This document shows positions 40,801-49,000 of a stretch of DNA of 64,000 bases, one piece after another (within the stretch, counting starts at the first letter, position 1; every line of letters starts with the position of its first letter). This DNA comes from Struthio camelus. Taxonomy: Eukaryota; Chordata; Aves; Struthioniformes; Struthionidae. Position numbers and translations under genes: made by a program. The DNA lies in the NCBI RefSeq assembly GCF_040807025.1, contig NC_090982.1, forward strand, positions 87,731,463 to 87,795,462, given 5' to 3'. Below the pieces are notes generated by a model. That model saw nothing but the letters and a program-made list of their open reading frames with translations. It searched no databases and was not told the DNA's origin.

Positions 40801-43800
40801 AAAGGGCTTTTGGCAACAGCAGCAAAATCTGAAGGATGAAGGCACAGATCATTACACATAAGGGGCTAACCTCAAAAGCTGGTTTGATCTTGTATAGTAC
40901 TTGTAAAGTATTTCCACCCCACCTGTGCTTTAATAGCTTTTATGTGATAATTATGAAGGGCAGCAAGACCGATGAGTATATCTGAAGATGGGGCAAATGA
41001 CATCCTACCAGAAACTACCAGAAGTGTTTTACTCTATATGATTCACATCTTCCTAAACCATGATATGCTAAAATTCCATAAAGCCACATAGCAATCCTGA
41101 TAAAGAAGTAAGTTTCAAAATGTAAGTCAGGTAAATTGCAACAGGTATTAATCTTGCAAGAGTTCCTCTTAATTACCGATTATTATTTAGACCATCACCG
41201 TAAATGAAGCTTTGTCCAATTCCTTGGTTTTTTCCTAGCCTTAAGAAATCATAAAAACATAAATGCCAGGCTTTCAGTGAGCTGAGTAAAGTGCCTTAAC
41301 GAATTCAATGAGGTTACATATCGTTCTTTGCACAACAAGAACTATAACCTGGCAGTATCGGAGCTTACTGCATTTTCCCCATATTTTTATATTTTAATTA
41401 AGAACGTAAGATATGCAAAATACTGAAATCCCTACATTTTGATGGGACAGACACATGACTAATTTAAAATAGGTCATTTTGAGCAAACTCCTGAAGTTAT
41501 TTAGTTTTTCCTGGATTAAATATATTCTATTAAATTCAGCAGTGAGTCTGTCTTAAGAAAAGTCTGATATTTAAATCTGAAAACAGAAATGCAGAAATTT
41601 CAGTTTAGCAATCTGCAGTAAACCAGAGCCCGTCCAGAAAACAGGATTCAAACGGTAGACTCGAGTTTAATTTTTCAGACAGGCTTCATAAGGCAGCACT
41701 GAAGCAAGGAAAGGCAGATGCAAAGATGTAGACAGCGATGCCAGATGCTACCCAATCATCTGCCACAATATTAGCATACGGTTGGTAGTGCAATTCAGAC
41801 AAAGGCGGTAAAACAAAAACAGTGATAAACAGAACTTATCTAAAAAAAGTTTTCAGCTGGATTCATTCAAAAACCTCAAGAAATTCAGTGTTCTTCCTCC
41901 ACATTTAGAGACCTTTTTGCCAGAGGTTTCATTTGGTTTAGTAGTGACATGTGATGGGTCAAATGATGCCATATTCAACACTGACAGAAACCGACTTTTC
42001 CATTAACTGGTATCAGTGAGAGGGAGCAAGCACGATTTCTCACTCCTCCAGCTGGACAGCAGAAAGATTGAGTCCATTCACTGAGACAAAAGGAGGCTGC
42101 TAGCTCTGCTCGGAAACAGTAACGTTTGGGAGAGGTTTCAGGTGTGGTTCTTCAGATGTATATAGAGCTATAAATAGAGGTGCTGTGGTAAGAGGTTAGC
42201 CGTTGCAAAAGAAAGCTTCCTCTGGTGTGCAGCAGGCTGGACTTACAGAAGCATGGCCTAAGAGCAAGACTTCAGAGTGTATTTTATTTCTATATGGAGA
42301 AAAGAAATAATTTTTTCAGTTTCTGAAAGCAAGCAGGAGAGTGAAACAAAACTAGGTTGCTGTTGCTTCTCTTGGTTTTACTATAGTATGTACTGTTATA
42401 ACTAGCCCATTATAGGGGCAAGACTTCTCTGATTTTCACATCCTTTTAACTTTGCTAAAATTTCAATTCTTCTTACTAATGGTGAGCTTCTTAATGAACT
42501 CAGCATTTTTTCCCCCTCAATAATCTAACTATATTGGTAGGCTATCTCAGGTATAAGTTAGGATAAGTCTGACTTAGTTTAAATGCAGTTATCGTTCTTC
42601 TGTTCATTTGGTTTGGGATTTTTCCCCTCCCCTCTCTCTCTCTCTCGGTTGATTCTGCTACACTGAAGCGCTAAGCTCAGGAGAGCTGTCACAGGCAGCG
42701 TGCAGCAGTGCCAGTACTCCTCTCCCAAGGAACACCAGGCTAAGGCGCCCCTGGCAAGCTCCGCTAGCTCCGCGGCTGCCCTGAGCCTAGGCTCTGCGGT
42801 TAGCCCCGTGCTCGGCGGCGGGGTGGAGTATCGCCGCCCAGAGCGCGGCTCCTCCCGAGCGCGGGGCACGGCTCGCTGCCCAGGACGCTCGCACATGCGG
42901 CAGAGCAGCCCCGGCGGGGAGACCTGGCCTCCCGCCGGCTCTGCGGGCGCCTCTTCCCCGCGCTCCCCAGCGCCGGCGGCGGGGAGGCGCCGCCGCCCTC
43001 CGCGCCCGGCCCCGCAGGCGGCCGCACCGACCCCGGCCGCCGCCCCCGCAGCCGGGCCGGCTCGGGGCGCTGCCTCAGGGACAGGCGCCTGTCCGCCCCC
43101 TCCCCTCCCTTCCCCGACACCGGCGGCCGTGAGCCCCCCCGCACCGCCCTCTGACAGGCGGGAGGGCACCGGCCCCCCCCAACCGGCCCCTGACAGGCGG
43201 GAGGGGACGGGCCCCCCCCCCAAACCGCCCCCTGACAGGCGGGAGGGGACCGGGCCCCCCCCCCAAACCGGCCCCTGACAGGCGGGAGGGGACCGGCCCC
43301 CCCCCCCAAACCGGCCCCTGACAGGCGGGAGGGGACCGGCCCCCCCCCCCCAAACCGGCCCCTGACAGGCGGGAGGGGACCGGGCCCCCCCCCCCAAACC
43401 GCCCCCTGACAGGCGGGAGGGGACCGGGCCCCCCCCCCCCAAACCGCCCCCTGACAGGCGGGAGGGGACCGGGCCCCCCCCCCCCAACCGCCCCCTGACA
43501 GGCGGGAGGGGACCGGGCCCCCCCCCCAAACCGCCCCCTGACAGGCGGGAGGGGACCGGCCCCCCCCCCCAAACCGCCCCCTGACAGGCGGGAGGGGACC
43601 GGGCCCCCCCCCAAACCGCCCCCTGACAGGCGGGAGGGGACCGGGCCCCCCCCCCCCAAACCGCCCCCTGACAGGCGGGAGGGGACCGGGCCCCCCCCCC
43701 CCAAACCGCCCCCTGACAGGCGGGAGGGGACCGGCCCCCCCCCAAACCGGCCCCTGACAGGCGGGAGGGGACCGGCCCCCCCCCCCAACCGGCCCCTGAC

Positions 43801-44272
43801 AGGCGGGCGGCGGGAGGAGACCGAGCCCCGACCCTCCCCTGACAGGCGGGCGGCGGCGGGACGCGACTGGGCTCCCCAGCGGGCGGCCCCCTGACAGGCG
43901 GGCGGCGACCGGGAGCCTGACAGGCGGGAAGGGACCGACCGTGACGCCGCCAACGGCCCGCGGACAGGCGGGCGGCGGGAGCGGACGGACCCCTCAGCCC
44001 CCAGCGGGCCCCCGAGAGGAGGACGGGGGGCAGGTGGCTGACCCAGGGGCGCCGGCCCCGGCGGCGGAGCGCTGGCCCCGGTCCACCGGCGGGGCCGGAC
44101 GCGTCCCGCCGGTGGGGGAGGGGGCTGTCAGCGAGCCGGGCAGCCCCGCCGGCACGTACCTGAAGTAGTAGACATCGCTCTTGCCGGCGCTGAGGCCCGA
44201 CTTGCGGATCACCTCTTCCTTCTTCCAGCCCGGGGGCAACGCGGGGCAGTCCATCCTCCCCTGCTTCTCCAT
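4705..44272 (-). CDS. MBD2: MBD2, methyl-CpG-binding domain protein 2 (short, MBD2b-like form)
   Basis: CDS = complement(join(4705..4834,12271..12448,13201..13291,22356..22493,30915..31074,44160..44272)), 810 nt, 269 aa. In the MBD2 family this nuclear protein binds symmetrically methylated CpG and recruits the NuRD histone deacetylase/remodelling complex. The methyl-binding domain spans about residues 9-76 and begins MDCPALPPGWKKEEV. Residues 38-91 hold the conserved SPSGKKFRSKP and DLSSFDFRTGKMM segments. Residues 92-227 are the MBD2/3-specific region, with LFWEKRLQGL and SSAPITGQLSAAVEKNPAVW. The C-terminal helix, about 228-249 (KQEERVQQVRKKLEEALMAD), matches the coiled coil that pairs with GATAD2A/p66alpha. 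The tail ends in acidic residues. The first ATG in frame is 44272; the second, at residue 7, corresponds to the human MBD2b start. The long Gly/Arg-rich N-terminus of mammalian MBD2a is not encoded upstream in frame from an ATG. It is divergent from POLI. Confidence 0.96.
7945..8215. other. GC-rich, palindrome-bearing segment of unknown origin
   Basis: About 270 bp are clearly GC-richer than the flanking intron. The segment includes the perfect palindrome CACTCGCGAGTG at 7989-8000, the inverted repeat TGCTGGCTG (8014-8022) / CAGCCAGCA (8049-8057), and GGCAG..CTGCC near 7953-7971. Open frames cross it on both strands (154 and 103 codons), but I recognise no protein. AATAAA follows at about 8201. 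It could be an old LTR or retrocopy fragment, or a structured non-coding element. I cannot assign it. Confidence 0.35.
11791..11820. repeat. AAAC/AAC simple repeat
   Basis: A low-complexity run of AAAC and AAC units in MBD2 intron 5. Confidence 0.85.
12271..12448 (-). CDS. MBD2: MBD2 coding exon 5
   Basis: This 178-nt exon completes Gly168 and encodes residues 169-226 plus two bases of codon 227: VGPGNNDDTLLSAVASALHT, SSAPITGQLSAAVEKNPAVW, and then LNTSQPLCKAFIVTDDDI. It is very close to mammalian MBD2. Acceptor TTTTAG at 12450-12449; donor TTAG|GTAAGT at 12270-12269. Confidence 0.97.
12449..13200 (-). other. MBD2: MBD2 intron 4
   Basis: A short intron of 752 nt with GT at 13200-13199 and AG at 12450-12449. 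I see nothing in it beyond AT-rich sequence. Confidence 0.85.
13201..13291 (-). CDS. MBD2: MBD2 coding exon 4
   Basis: This 91-nt exon encodes residues 138-167 plus one base of codon 168: LFWEKRLQGLSASDV, then SEQIIKSMELPKGLQ. It belongs to the MBD2/3 C-terminal region that helps contact other NuRD subunits. Acceptor TTTTCAG; donor CAAG|GTATTG. The VSEQ and KSME residues are VTEQ and KTME in human MBD2 as I recall it, which are conservative changes. Confidence 0.96.
13292..22355 (-). other. MBD2: MBD2 intron 3
   Basis: A 9.1 kb AT-rich intron with poly(A)/poly(T) runs (about 14058-14072 and 16310-16327). No exon, transposon or RNA gene is recognised. The small open frames look random. Confidence 0.75.
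22356..22493 (-). CDS. MBD2: MBD2 coding exon 3
   Basis: This 138-nt phase-0 exon has 46 codons, residues 92-137, from GKPDLNTTLPIRQTASIFKQ to the ending TEQPRQ. It is the MBD2/3-specific linker after the methyl-binding domain. The acceptor ACAG is at 22495-22494 and the donor CAG|GTAAG has GT at 22355-22354. Confidence 0.97.
22494..30914 (-). other. MBD2: MBD2 intron 2
   Basis: An 8.4 kb AT-rich intron containing poly(T) tracts at 25061-25084, 26159-26171 and 28192-28208. In mammals a testis-type MBD2c isoform uses an alternative third exon; I could not identify an equivalent here. The human snoRNA SNORA37 lies within MBD2, but I could not place it by eye in any intron. Confidence 0.7.
25053..25084. 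repeat. Poly(T) tract
   Basis: A run of 24 T preceded by a T-rich stretch with one C, the longest homopolymer of its kind in the window. No attached retroelement body was recognised on either side. Confidence 0.9.
30915..31074 (-). CDS. MBD2: MBD2 coding exon 2
   Basis: This 160-nt exon completes Ser38 and encodes residues 39-91, the second half of the methyl-binding domain (PSGKKFRSKPQLARYLGN and DLSSFDFRTGKMM), then a basic linker ending LNQNK. The acceptor TTTTAG is at 31076-31075 and the donor AAG|GTTTGT has GT at 30914-30913. It ends on a complete codon. Confidence 0.97.
34131..34163. repeat. Short inverted repeat in MBD2 intron 1
   Basis: Perfect 9-bp arms ATGTCCCTG (34131-34139) and CAGGGACAT (34155-34163) with a 15-nt loop, in a pyrimidine-rich stretch. 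There is no evidence for function. Confidence 0.5.
43141..43970. repeat. 43-bp G/C-skewed minisatellite in MBD2 intron 1
   Basis: Nineteen CTGACAGG cores were counted, with starts at 43151, 43190, 43232, 43275, 43318, 43362, 43406, 43451, 43495, 43538, 43581, 43623, 43668, 43713, 43754, 43796, 43839, 43891 and 43917, plus a degenerate copy near 43962. Spacing is mostly 41-45 bp. Each unit is about CCCCTGACAGGCGGGAGGGG, then ACCGG, then 7-12 C, then AAACCG. On the minus (MBD2 sense) strand the C tract becomes a G tract, with several G runs per unit. Length varies mainly in the C tract, so it is probably polymorphic and hard to assemble. It begins about 190 bp into the intron. Confidence 0.95.
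44160..44272 (-). CDS. MBD2: MBD2 coding exon 1
   Basis: This exon encodes residues 1-37 plus two bases of codon 38: MEKQGR followed by MDCPALPPGW and the first strand of the methyl-binding domain, ending at VYYF. The donor reads CAG|GTACGT on the minus strand (GT at 44159-44158). Codon 38 (Ser) is completed in exon 2, so the intron is phase 2. The in-frame sequence above 44272 contains no ATG back to at least 44380, so this is the first available AUG. Confidence 0.95.
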
Positions 44273-44650
44273 GCACCGGGCGCAGGGCCCGAGGCGGAGA
44301 GGGGAGGGACGAACGGGGAAGGGGCTTGCCCGACTCCCAACCCCGGCACTCGCAACAAGAGCTTTATTGTTCCCGGACACGGCCGGGGCCGGGACCCCCT
44401 GGCGATGGCGGCCACGGCGCGCTGCTCGGCGCCAGGAGCCCGGGCTGCGCGCGCAGCCGGCGGAGCGCTCGCCCGGCGCCCGCTTCCGTAACTGAGCCCC
44501 GGAATCCGTGTCATCGGCCTTCCCAGCCGGGGCACAGAGCGCGTCCTAGAGGGGCCAGAGCGGCCAACCCCCGCCGACCATAGAGAGCGCCGTAGGCGGG
44601 CCAGAGCGGCCCCGCTGCCAGCGCCGCGGCGGGCAGGCCCCGCCGGCAGC

Positions 44651-44683
44651 CGTCCCGTCCCGTCCCGTCCCGTCCCGTCCCGT
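44651..44683. repeat. (CGTCC)n pentanucleotide repeat
   Basis: Six and a half copies of CGTCC (GGACG on the MBD2 strand), about 380 bp upstream of the MBD2 ATG in its promoter island. Confidence 0.95.
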
Positions 44684-45911
44684 GGGGGCCGGCAGCGGCC
44701 AGAGGGAGCCGCCGTGGCCGCCTGCGCCGGCGTCCTCAGCATCCTAAGGGCGTCCTGCGAGGGCTGGAGGGGTTTAGGCTCTGCCGTGACGGGCGCTTTA
44801 GAAAACGCCAGCGCAGAACCGTGCCAGGCAGACGCTGATGCACAACAGGCGGTAACAGTTCTTCGCGTGTCAACTTGTCGTCCGGGATGAGAGAAGCTGA
44901 TCGCTAACGTCTTTTTTTTTTTTTTCTGGGACATGCTGCAGCATTAAAACCTATCAGAAAGGGATCTCTCACAAAACTGATCTATCATAAATTTGAATTC
45001 ACTTGTTATTTTCTTTTTCAAAGTGTCTGTTAACAAAACGTATTTTCTTGGATCCCCTATTCCAAGTTCAGCGCAATTTATTTGCATGGTATACAGTTAA
45101 ACTACCAAGATGAAGCCTGAGGAATTCTCTCTTCTGATTTATTAAATTCCAGAGCTTTGCTACAAGCCTTAGTGATACTAAAAAGTGACTGCTGTCCTCC
45201 TGCTTGTTTAAATCTCTCCAGAAAAGGCATCTCTTGAACAGTGTCTTACAGTGAGGCAGTTTAACTCATGATCCACAGATTTTGTCTAGCTCTGGACATT
45301 TTTTTACCATGACGTAGCATTATCCTGTTTTCTTACCATCTATTTCTGTAACAAACTTCTGCACTAAGTTGTCTAGATACTGAACAGTCCTTGTTAATAA
45401 CAAGGAACTAATACCAATTACTTTATAATAGAGTTATTGCTTCCCTTAAATCCTATATGCTTCCCTCATAACGTCCTAGGGTCCCGATTGCTATCACCGG
45501 CCTGCCTGCCCCGTTCCCTCTTTGGAGATGGCTGCTCAGCGCCTGAGGAGCACCACCAGGAAAACTCGCTGTGCACGCCGGTGCTGACAAACCGGGCTCG
45601 GACTGATTCGCGTGGGTGACTGGGCATCGGGGGGCGCTGCCGGTGCTGACGAGCGGAGCTGGGCAGCTCCGGTAGCGTCCGTGCGGCAGGCCGTGGCCTC
45701 CGTGGAAAGCGCAGGTCTCGTCCCCCGCTGTCCCGGTCCTGCGCGGCCGCCCGGGCTGGCGCCGCGGCCGACACCTCCTCGCGGCCTCCGCATTGGCAGT
45801 AGCAACTCCGCGGGCGCGACCGGTCGGCCCCCTCCTCCGCGGGGCGGGCGCCGGGCGGGCGAGCCAAACTCCGGGAGCGCGGCCGCTCGGCCGTCCCCGC
45901 CAGCGGCGGCG

Positions 45912-45963
45912 GCGGCTGAGGGAGCGGCTCTGCGGCGGCGGCTGAGGGAGCGGCTCTGCGGCG
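45912..45963. repeat. 26-bp perfect tandem duplication just before the POLI ATG
   Basis: Two copies of a 26-bp unit (GGCGGCTGAGGGAGCGGCTC, then TGCGGC) lie at 45912-45937 and 45938-45963, ending four bases before the ATG. Copy 1 places an in-frame TGA at 45917-45919, which closes the frame upstream of the ATG. Confidence 0.9.
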
Positions 45964-45967
45964 GCGG

Positions 45968-46085
45968 ATGAGTCAGCCCTCAGGCGGCGGTATGGAGCCC
46001 TTCCCGCCGCCCACGGAGGACGACGAGGAGGAGGAGGACTGGCTTCGCCCGCAGTCGGACGGCAGAGCCGCTCCGCCCGCCCCGA
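45968..46085 (+). CDS. POLI: POLI coding exon 1
   Basis: This exon encodes residues 1-39 plus one base of codon 40: [20 protein letters not shown], then [19 protein letters not shown]. It is an acidic, disordered N-terminus; human POLI also begins with an acidic stretch. The donor is CCGA|GTGAGC. Exon 1 is poorly conserved, so support is the open frame, the acidic character and the splice phase. Confidence 0.85.
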
Positions 46086-49000
46086 GTGAGCGCGGGCTGC
46101 GGCAGCGGCGGTGGCGGGGCGGGGGAAGCAATGGCGCCGGCTGAGGGCGCTGAGGGAGGCGGCGCGCGCGGGATGGGGGGAGGGGGCGGCGGCGGCGGTG
46201 GCGGCTCAGGCGCGCGCGCCGGCTGTGGGGGGGAGGGGGGGGCGGCTGAGGCGCGCGCGCCGGCTGTTGGGGGCGGGCGGCGGCGGCTGAGGCGCGCGCG
46301 CCGGTTCTGGGGGGGGGGAGGAGGGGGGCGGGCGGCGGCGGTTGAGGCGCGCGCGACCCCGCTGAGGTGAGAGAGGCGGCGGCGGCGGTTGAGGCGCGCG
46401 CGCGCGCCCTCTCTGAGGTGAGGCGGGGGGGGGGGCGGCGGCGGAAGCCCGCGCCTCCCCTGCTCGCCGAGAGGCGGCCGGCGCTGACAGAAGCCCGCCT
46501 CCGCCAGCCCCTGTCCTGAGGTGAACCGCTGTTGCTGCCCTGCGTTGCTTCCCCTCCCGTCGCTGTAGGGGAAGGGGAAGCGGGGAGCTGCCCCCCGGCG
46601 GCCTCTCTCCCTGCGAGCGAGCTCGCGGGCTCGCTGGCAACTCGCGTGGGCCTGAGCCGAGGCCCCGTCTTTGCGCTTGAAGAGCGGATGTACGGCCGAG
46701 GTTTTGCAGTACTGATAAAGGGCTGTGTCCGTTCCCACGGATGATTGCAAGGCTTGGGTATGTTATGTGTTAGGAACGCGGAAAAAAACATCAGTAGAAT
46801 AAAAAAATACAAGTCGTGGTGGATGTCATTTTAATATATCGAGTTGTATATTTAGATACGTTTTAACTTAAAGTAAGTTTCTTCTGTCCCAAGAGAACAA
46901 AATTGAATTCTCCAGGAGAGAAGAACTGACCCTTCAGAAAGCTGCACAGTCTGTAAGGCGAGAGCAAATACCTCTCCTCAGCAAGCATTAACCTTTACTT
47001 GTGCTGGTAGTCAGTGGCTCAGCAACTCAATTCAGTATTAAAAAAAATAATTTTTTTTCTTTGTGATCCTGCTGATAATCCCCTTCGCTTCTCCACTTAA
47101 CTCAGCTGACTTCAATAAGACATTTAGAAAAAACAATATTTAGAAATGGACCAAAGTCTAAAAGACTTTATTTGGACAACATCAACTTTTAACTAGTTCT
47201 TTCAGCTTACAGATATAATTTTTTTTTTTAAGAAACAACTTGGCAATTATTTTTTCTGTAGTAGGGTTTGCTGTTTGTTAGATGGTCAGTTGCTGCCTTT
47301 ATTGGCTGCCTTTGGAAATGCTTCAATATCTGTATCTCATAAACTTTTTAGAAAGTGCTTTGTTAACTTACTTGAAAGCATTCACAAGCTGAAATTTTGT
47401 GAAATTTGTGAAGGGTATACTCTAAAAGAGCTAGTTCTTATCAGTGAAGCATAATATTGACATCTTAGCTGAATTGAAACAATATATTTTCTGGAAATAT
47501 ATTTAAAATGAGTCTCAGTACTCCACTATGAAAGGATGTTTTGTCAGTAAAATCATGTTCTAAAATGATTCAGGGTGAAAAGAAATCCAGCTGACCCTCT
47601 GATAATAGGGGAAAATGCTTATTAGTATGCACAGTTGCTATGGATGAATTATGTTCATAAGAAATTCTAGAAGTAATGCAGTGCTACAATTAATATAAAA
47701 CTTCTTGCAGTATCTCTTTGCTAATTTGGTTTTTTTTTTTTTTTAGAAAAAAGTTTGTTACCCCATATATAAGACTGCTAGTAATTTTTAATCTTTGTTT
47801 ACTTTCCTTGCAGCAGGCCCCAGTAAGTCTCTGTCAGCAAGAAATACAGCATGCAGAGTGATTGTTCACATTGACTTGGACTGCTTTTATGCACAAGTAG
47901 AAATGATCCGTAATCCTGAATTAAGAGAGAAGCCTTTAGGTATGACTTATTTTGCTGCAGGTTAATTTTGGGATTATATGTATTCAAGCAGAAGAAACTA
48001 TGGACATGCCTGCATAGTAAGATGTAGACAGTCACACAGTAGCTTTAACCACATCCGGAGTGAGCAAGGTGCAGGCTAGATTCTTATGTAGCTGTGTGAG
48101 TACAAGACTAATAAATCCTCTTGAGGAGGAGTACAGATGCTTGCCAGCATCTCTGAACAATTCTGGGGATTGGAGATGGTTTATATCATACGTGAGAGGG
48201 CTGAGCTCCACAAACAAGCCTGTACCTTTTGACACGCTCACGCTCAAAGCATACTTTATTCCATTCAGAATTTAAGAATAAACGCAAGGCAGTCAATGTC
48301 TAGGATCAGTGGAGAACGTACTTCTTAAATTGACTACAGAGCAGTTTTCCAGATACGATTGTTTGAAAAGGCCCAAAATGGGGAGCAATATTAAAATGGG
48401 GGAAAAAATAGACATAATGTTTTAAAATGTTCTTGCCATCAAGTAACCAAATCAAGAGATGTGTCTTTCTCTTAGTTTTGTAAAATAAGATTAATGCTTT
48501 TTGTTTGCTTGCTTGCTTAAATGTTACATTCTGATCAAAGCACGTGCATTGCAGTTTTTGGCAGCGGTGTGAAAGTACTGTGGCCTTCTGTGACATACAG
48601 AGAAACCTAAATTTTTTAAATCATTCAACCATTATTTTTCAGGTGTGCAACAGAAAAACATTGTAGTTACCTGTAACTATGAAGCCAGAAAACTTGGAAT
48701 TAAGAAACTGATGTCTGTCAGGGACGCTAAAGAGAAGTTTCCTCAACTGATACTGGTTAATGGAGAGGATCTAACTCAATATAGGGAAATGTCATACAAG
48801 GTTACAGGTACAAATTAACAATTATTCAATAGAGGACAAAAGCTCTCTGTTAAACTCTGTGCACCTGCATGCATGTGTAATAGTGTTACTATGTTGTATT
48901 TTCCTGCTCTAAAAGTTCTTAGGAGAACGAGCCTTATGCTATGGTGATAATACTTACTGTTGTGCAGTGTCAGCTTAATATGCCATAAAATAGGCCACTA

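Larger units (their letters stand above)
31075..44159 (-). other. MBD2: MBD2 intron 1
   Basis: A 13.1 kb intron. Its first 1.5 kb (about 42.69-44.16 kb) is GC-rich, part of the promoter island, and holds the 43-bp minisatellite. The rest, from 42.6 kb downward, is ordinary AT-rich sequence with homopolymer runs (T at 33860-33880 and 37139-37154; A at 38504-38522; A then C at 32631-32660). No other gene is recognised. Confidence 0.75.
1520..44500 (-). other. MBD2: MBD2 transcription unit (approximate ends)
   Basis: The unit runs from a GC-rich promoter island near 44.3-44.6 kb down to a polyadenylation signal at 1540-1545. It has seven exons: six carry coding sequence and the seventh is entirely 3'UTR. 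Intron sizes in transcription order are about 13.1, 8.4, 9.1, 0.75, 7.4 and 2.7 kb. The 5' end is an estimate from island position; no transcription start can be read from the sequence. The 3' end is supported by the AATAAA hexamer and by a 3'UTR that resembles the human MBD2 3'UTR as I remember it. Confidence 0.85.
42690..44880. promoter_or_regulatory. MBD2: CpG island at the MBD2 5' end
   Basis: A very CpG-rich block covers the start of MBD2 intron 1, exon 1 and the upstream promoter. Candidate sites upstream of the ATG include a perfect 16-bp palindrome GGCTGCGCGCGCAGCC at 44443-44458 (NRF1-like), GATGGCGGC at 44405-44413 (YY1-like), and CGGAAG on the minus strand near 44484-44489 (ETS-like). 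There is no TATA box. These sites are typical of a dispersed housekeeping promoter. Site assignments are by consensus only. Confidence 0.75.
44273..45967. promoter_or_regulatory. Divergent MBD2/POLI intergenic promoter region
   Basis: The two start codons are 1695 bp apart and face away from each other. GC-rich islands flank each start, and the middle (about 44.9-45.47 kb) is AT-rich without recognised elements. A shared bidirectional promoter is possible, but two separate island promoters fit the composition better. Confidence 0.7.
45470..46560. promoter_or_regulatory. POLI: CpG island at the POLI 5' end
   Basis: This CpG-dense block covers the presumed POLI promoter, exon 1 and the start of intron 1. 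GC boxes (GGGGCGGGC) occur near 45839-45856. The start codon itself overlaps TGAGTCA (45969-45975), an AP-1 consensus. There is no TATA box. The transcription start cannot be fixed from sequence; it probably lies between about 45.6 and 45.95 kb. Confidence 0.7.

Noticed and set aside
43075-43953. 292-codon Gly/Pro-rich frame in the same array
   Set aside because: It is another frame of the same minisatellite. Unit length varies with the C tract, so no constant repeat protein is maintained.
31075-44159. Search for the H/ACA snoRNA SNORA37 known from human MBD2
   Set aside because: I could not recognise the two-hairpin, H-box and ACA arrangement with confidence by eye. A covariance-model search (Infernal, Rfam SNORA37) would decide.
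42579-44276. 565-codon minus-strand open frame with Ser/Arg/Gly/Pro repeats
   Set aside because: It runs through the minisatellite and MBD2 exon 1 in the wrong frame and begins at a GTG. The repetitive composition comes from the tandem array, and no stop arises because the DNA is GC-rich.
45612-45971. 119-codon frame ending in ATGA overlap with the POLI start
   Set aside because: It begins at GTG and contains no ATG, so it is not a credible upstream reading frame.
45973-46812. Long Pro/Ala/Arg-rich antisense frames (up to 279 codons) across POLI exon 1 and intron 1
   Set aside because: They are shadows of CpG-island and minisatellite sequence opposite a real exon, with no domain or splice support.
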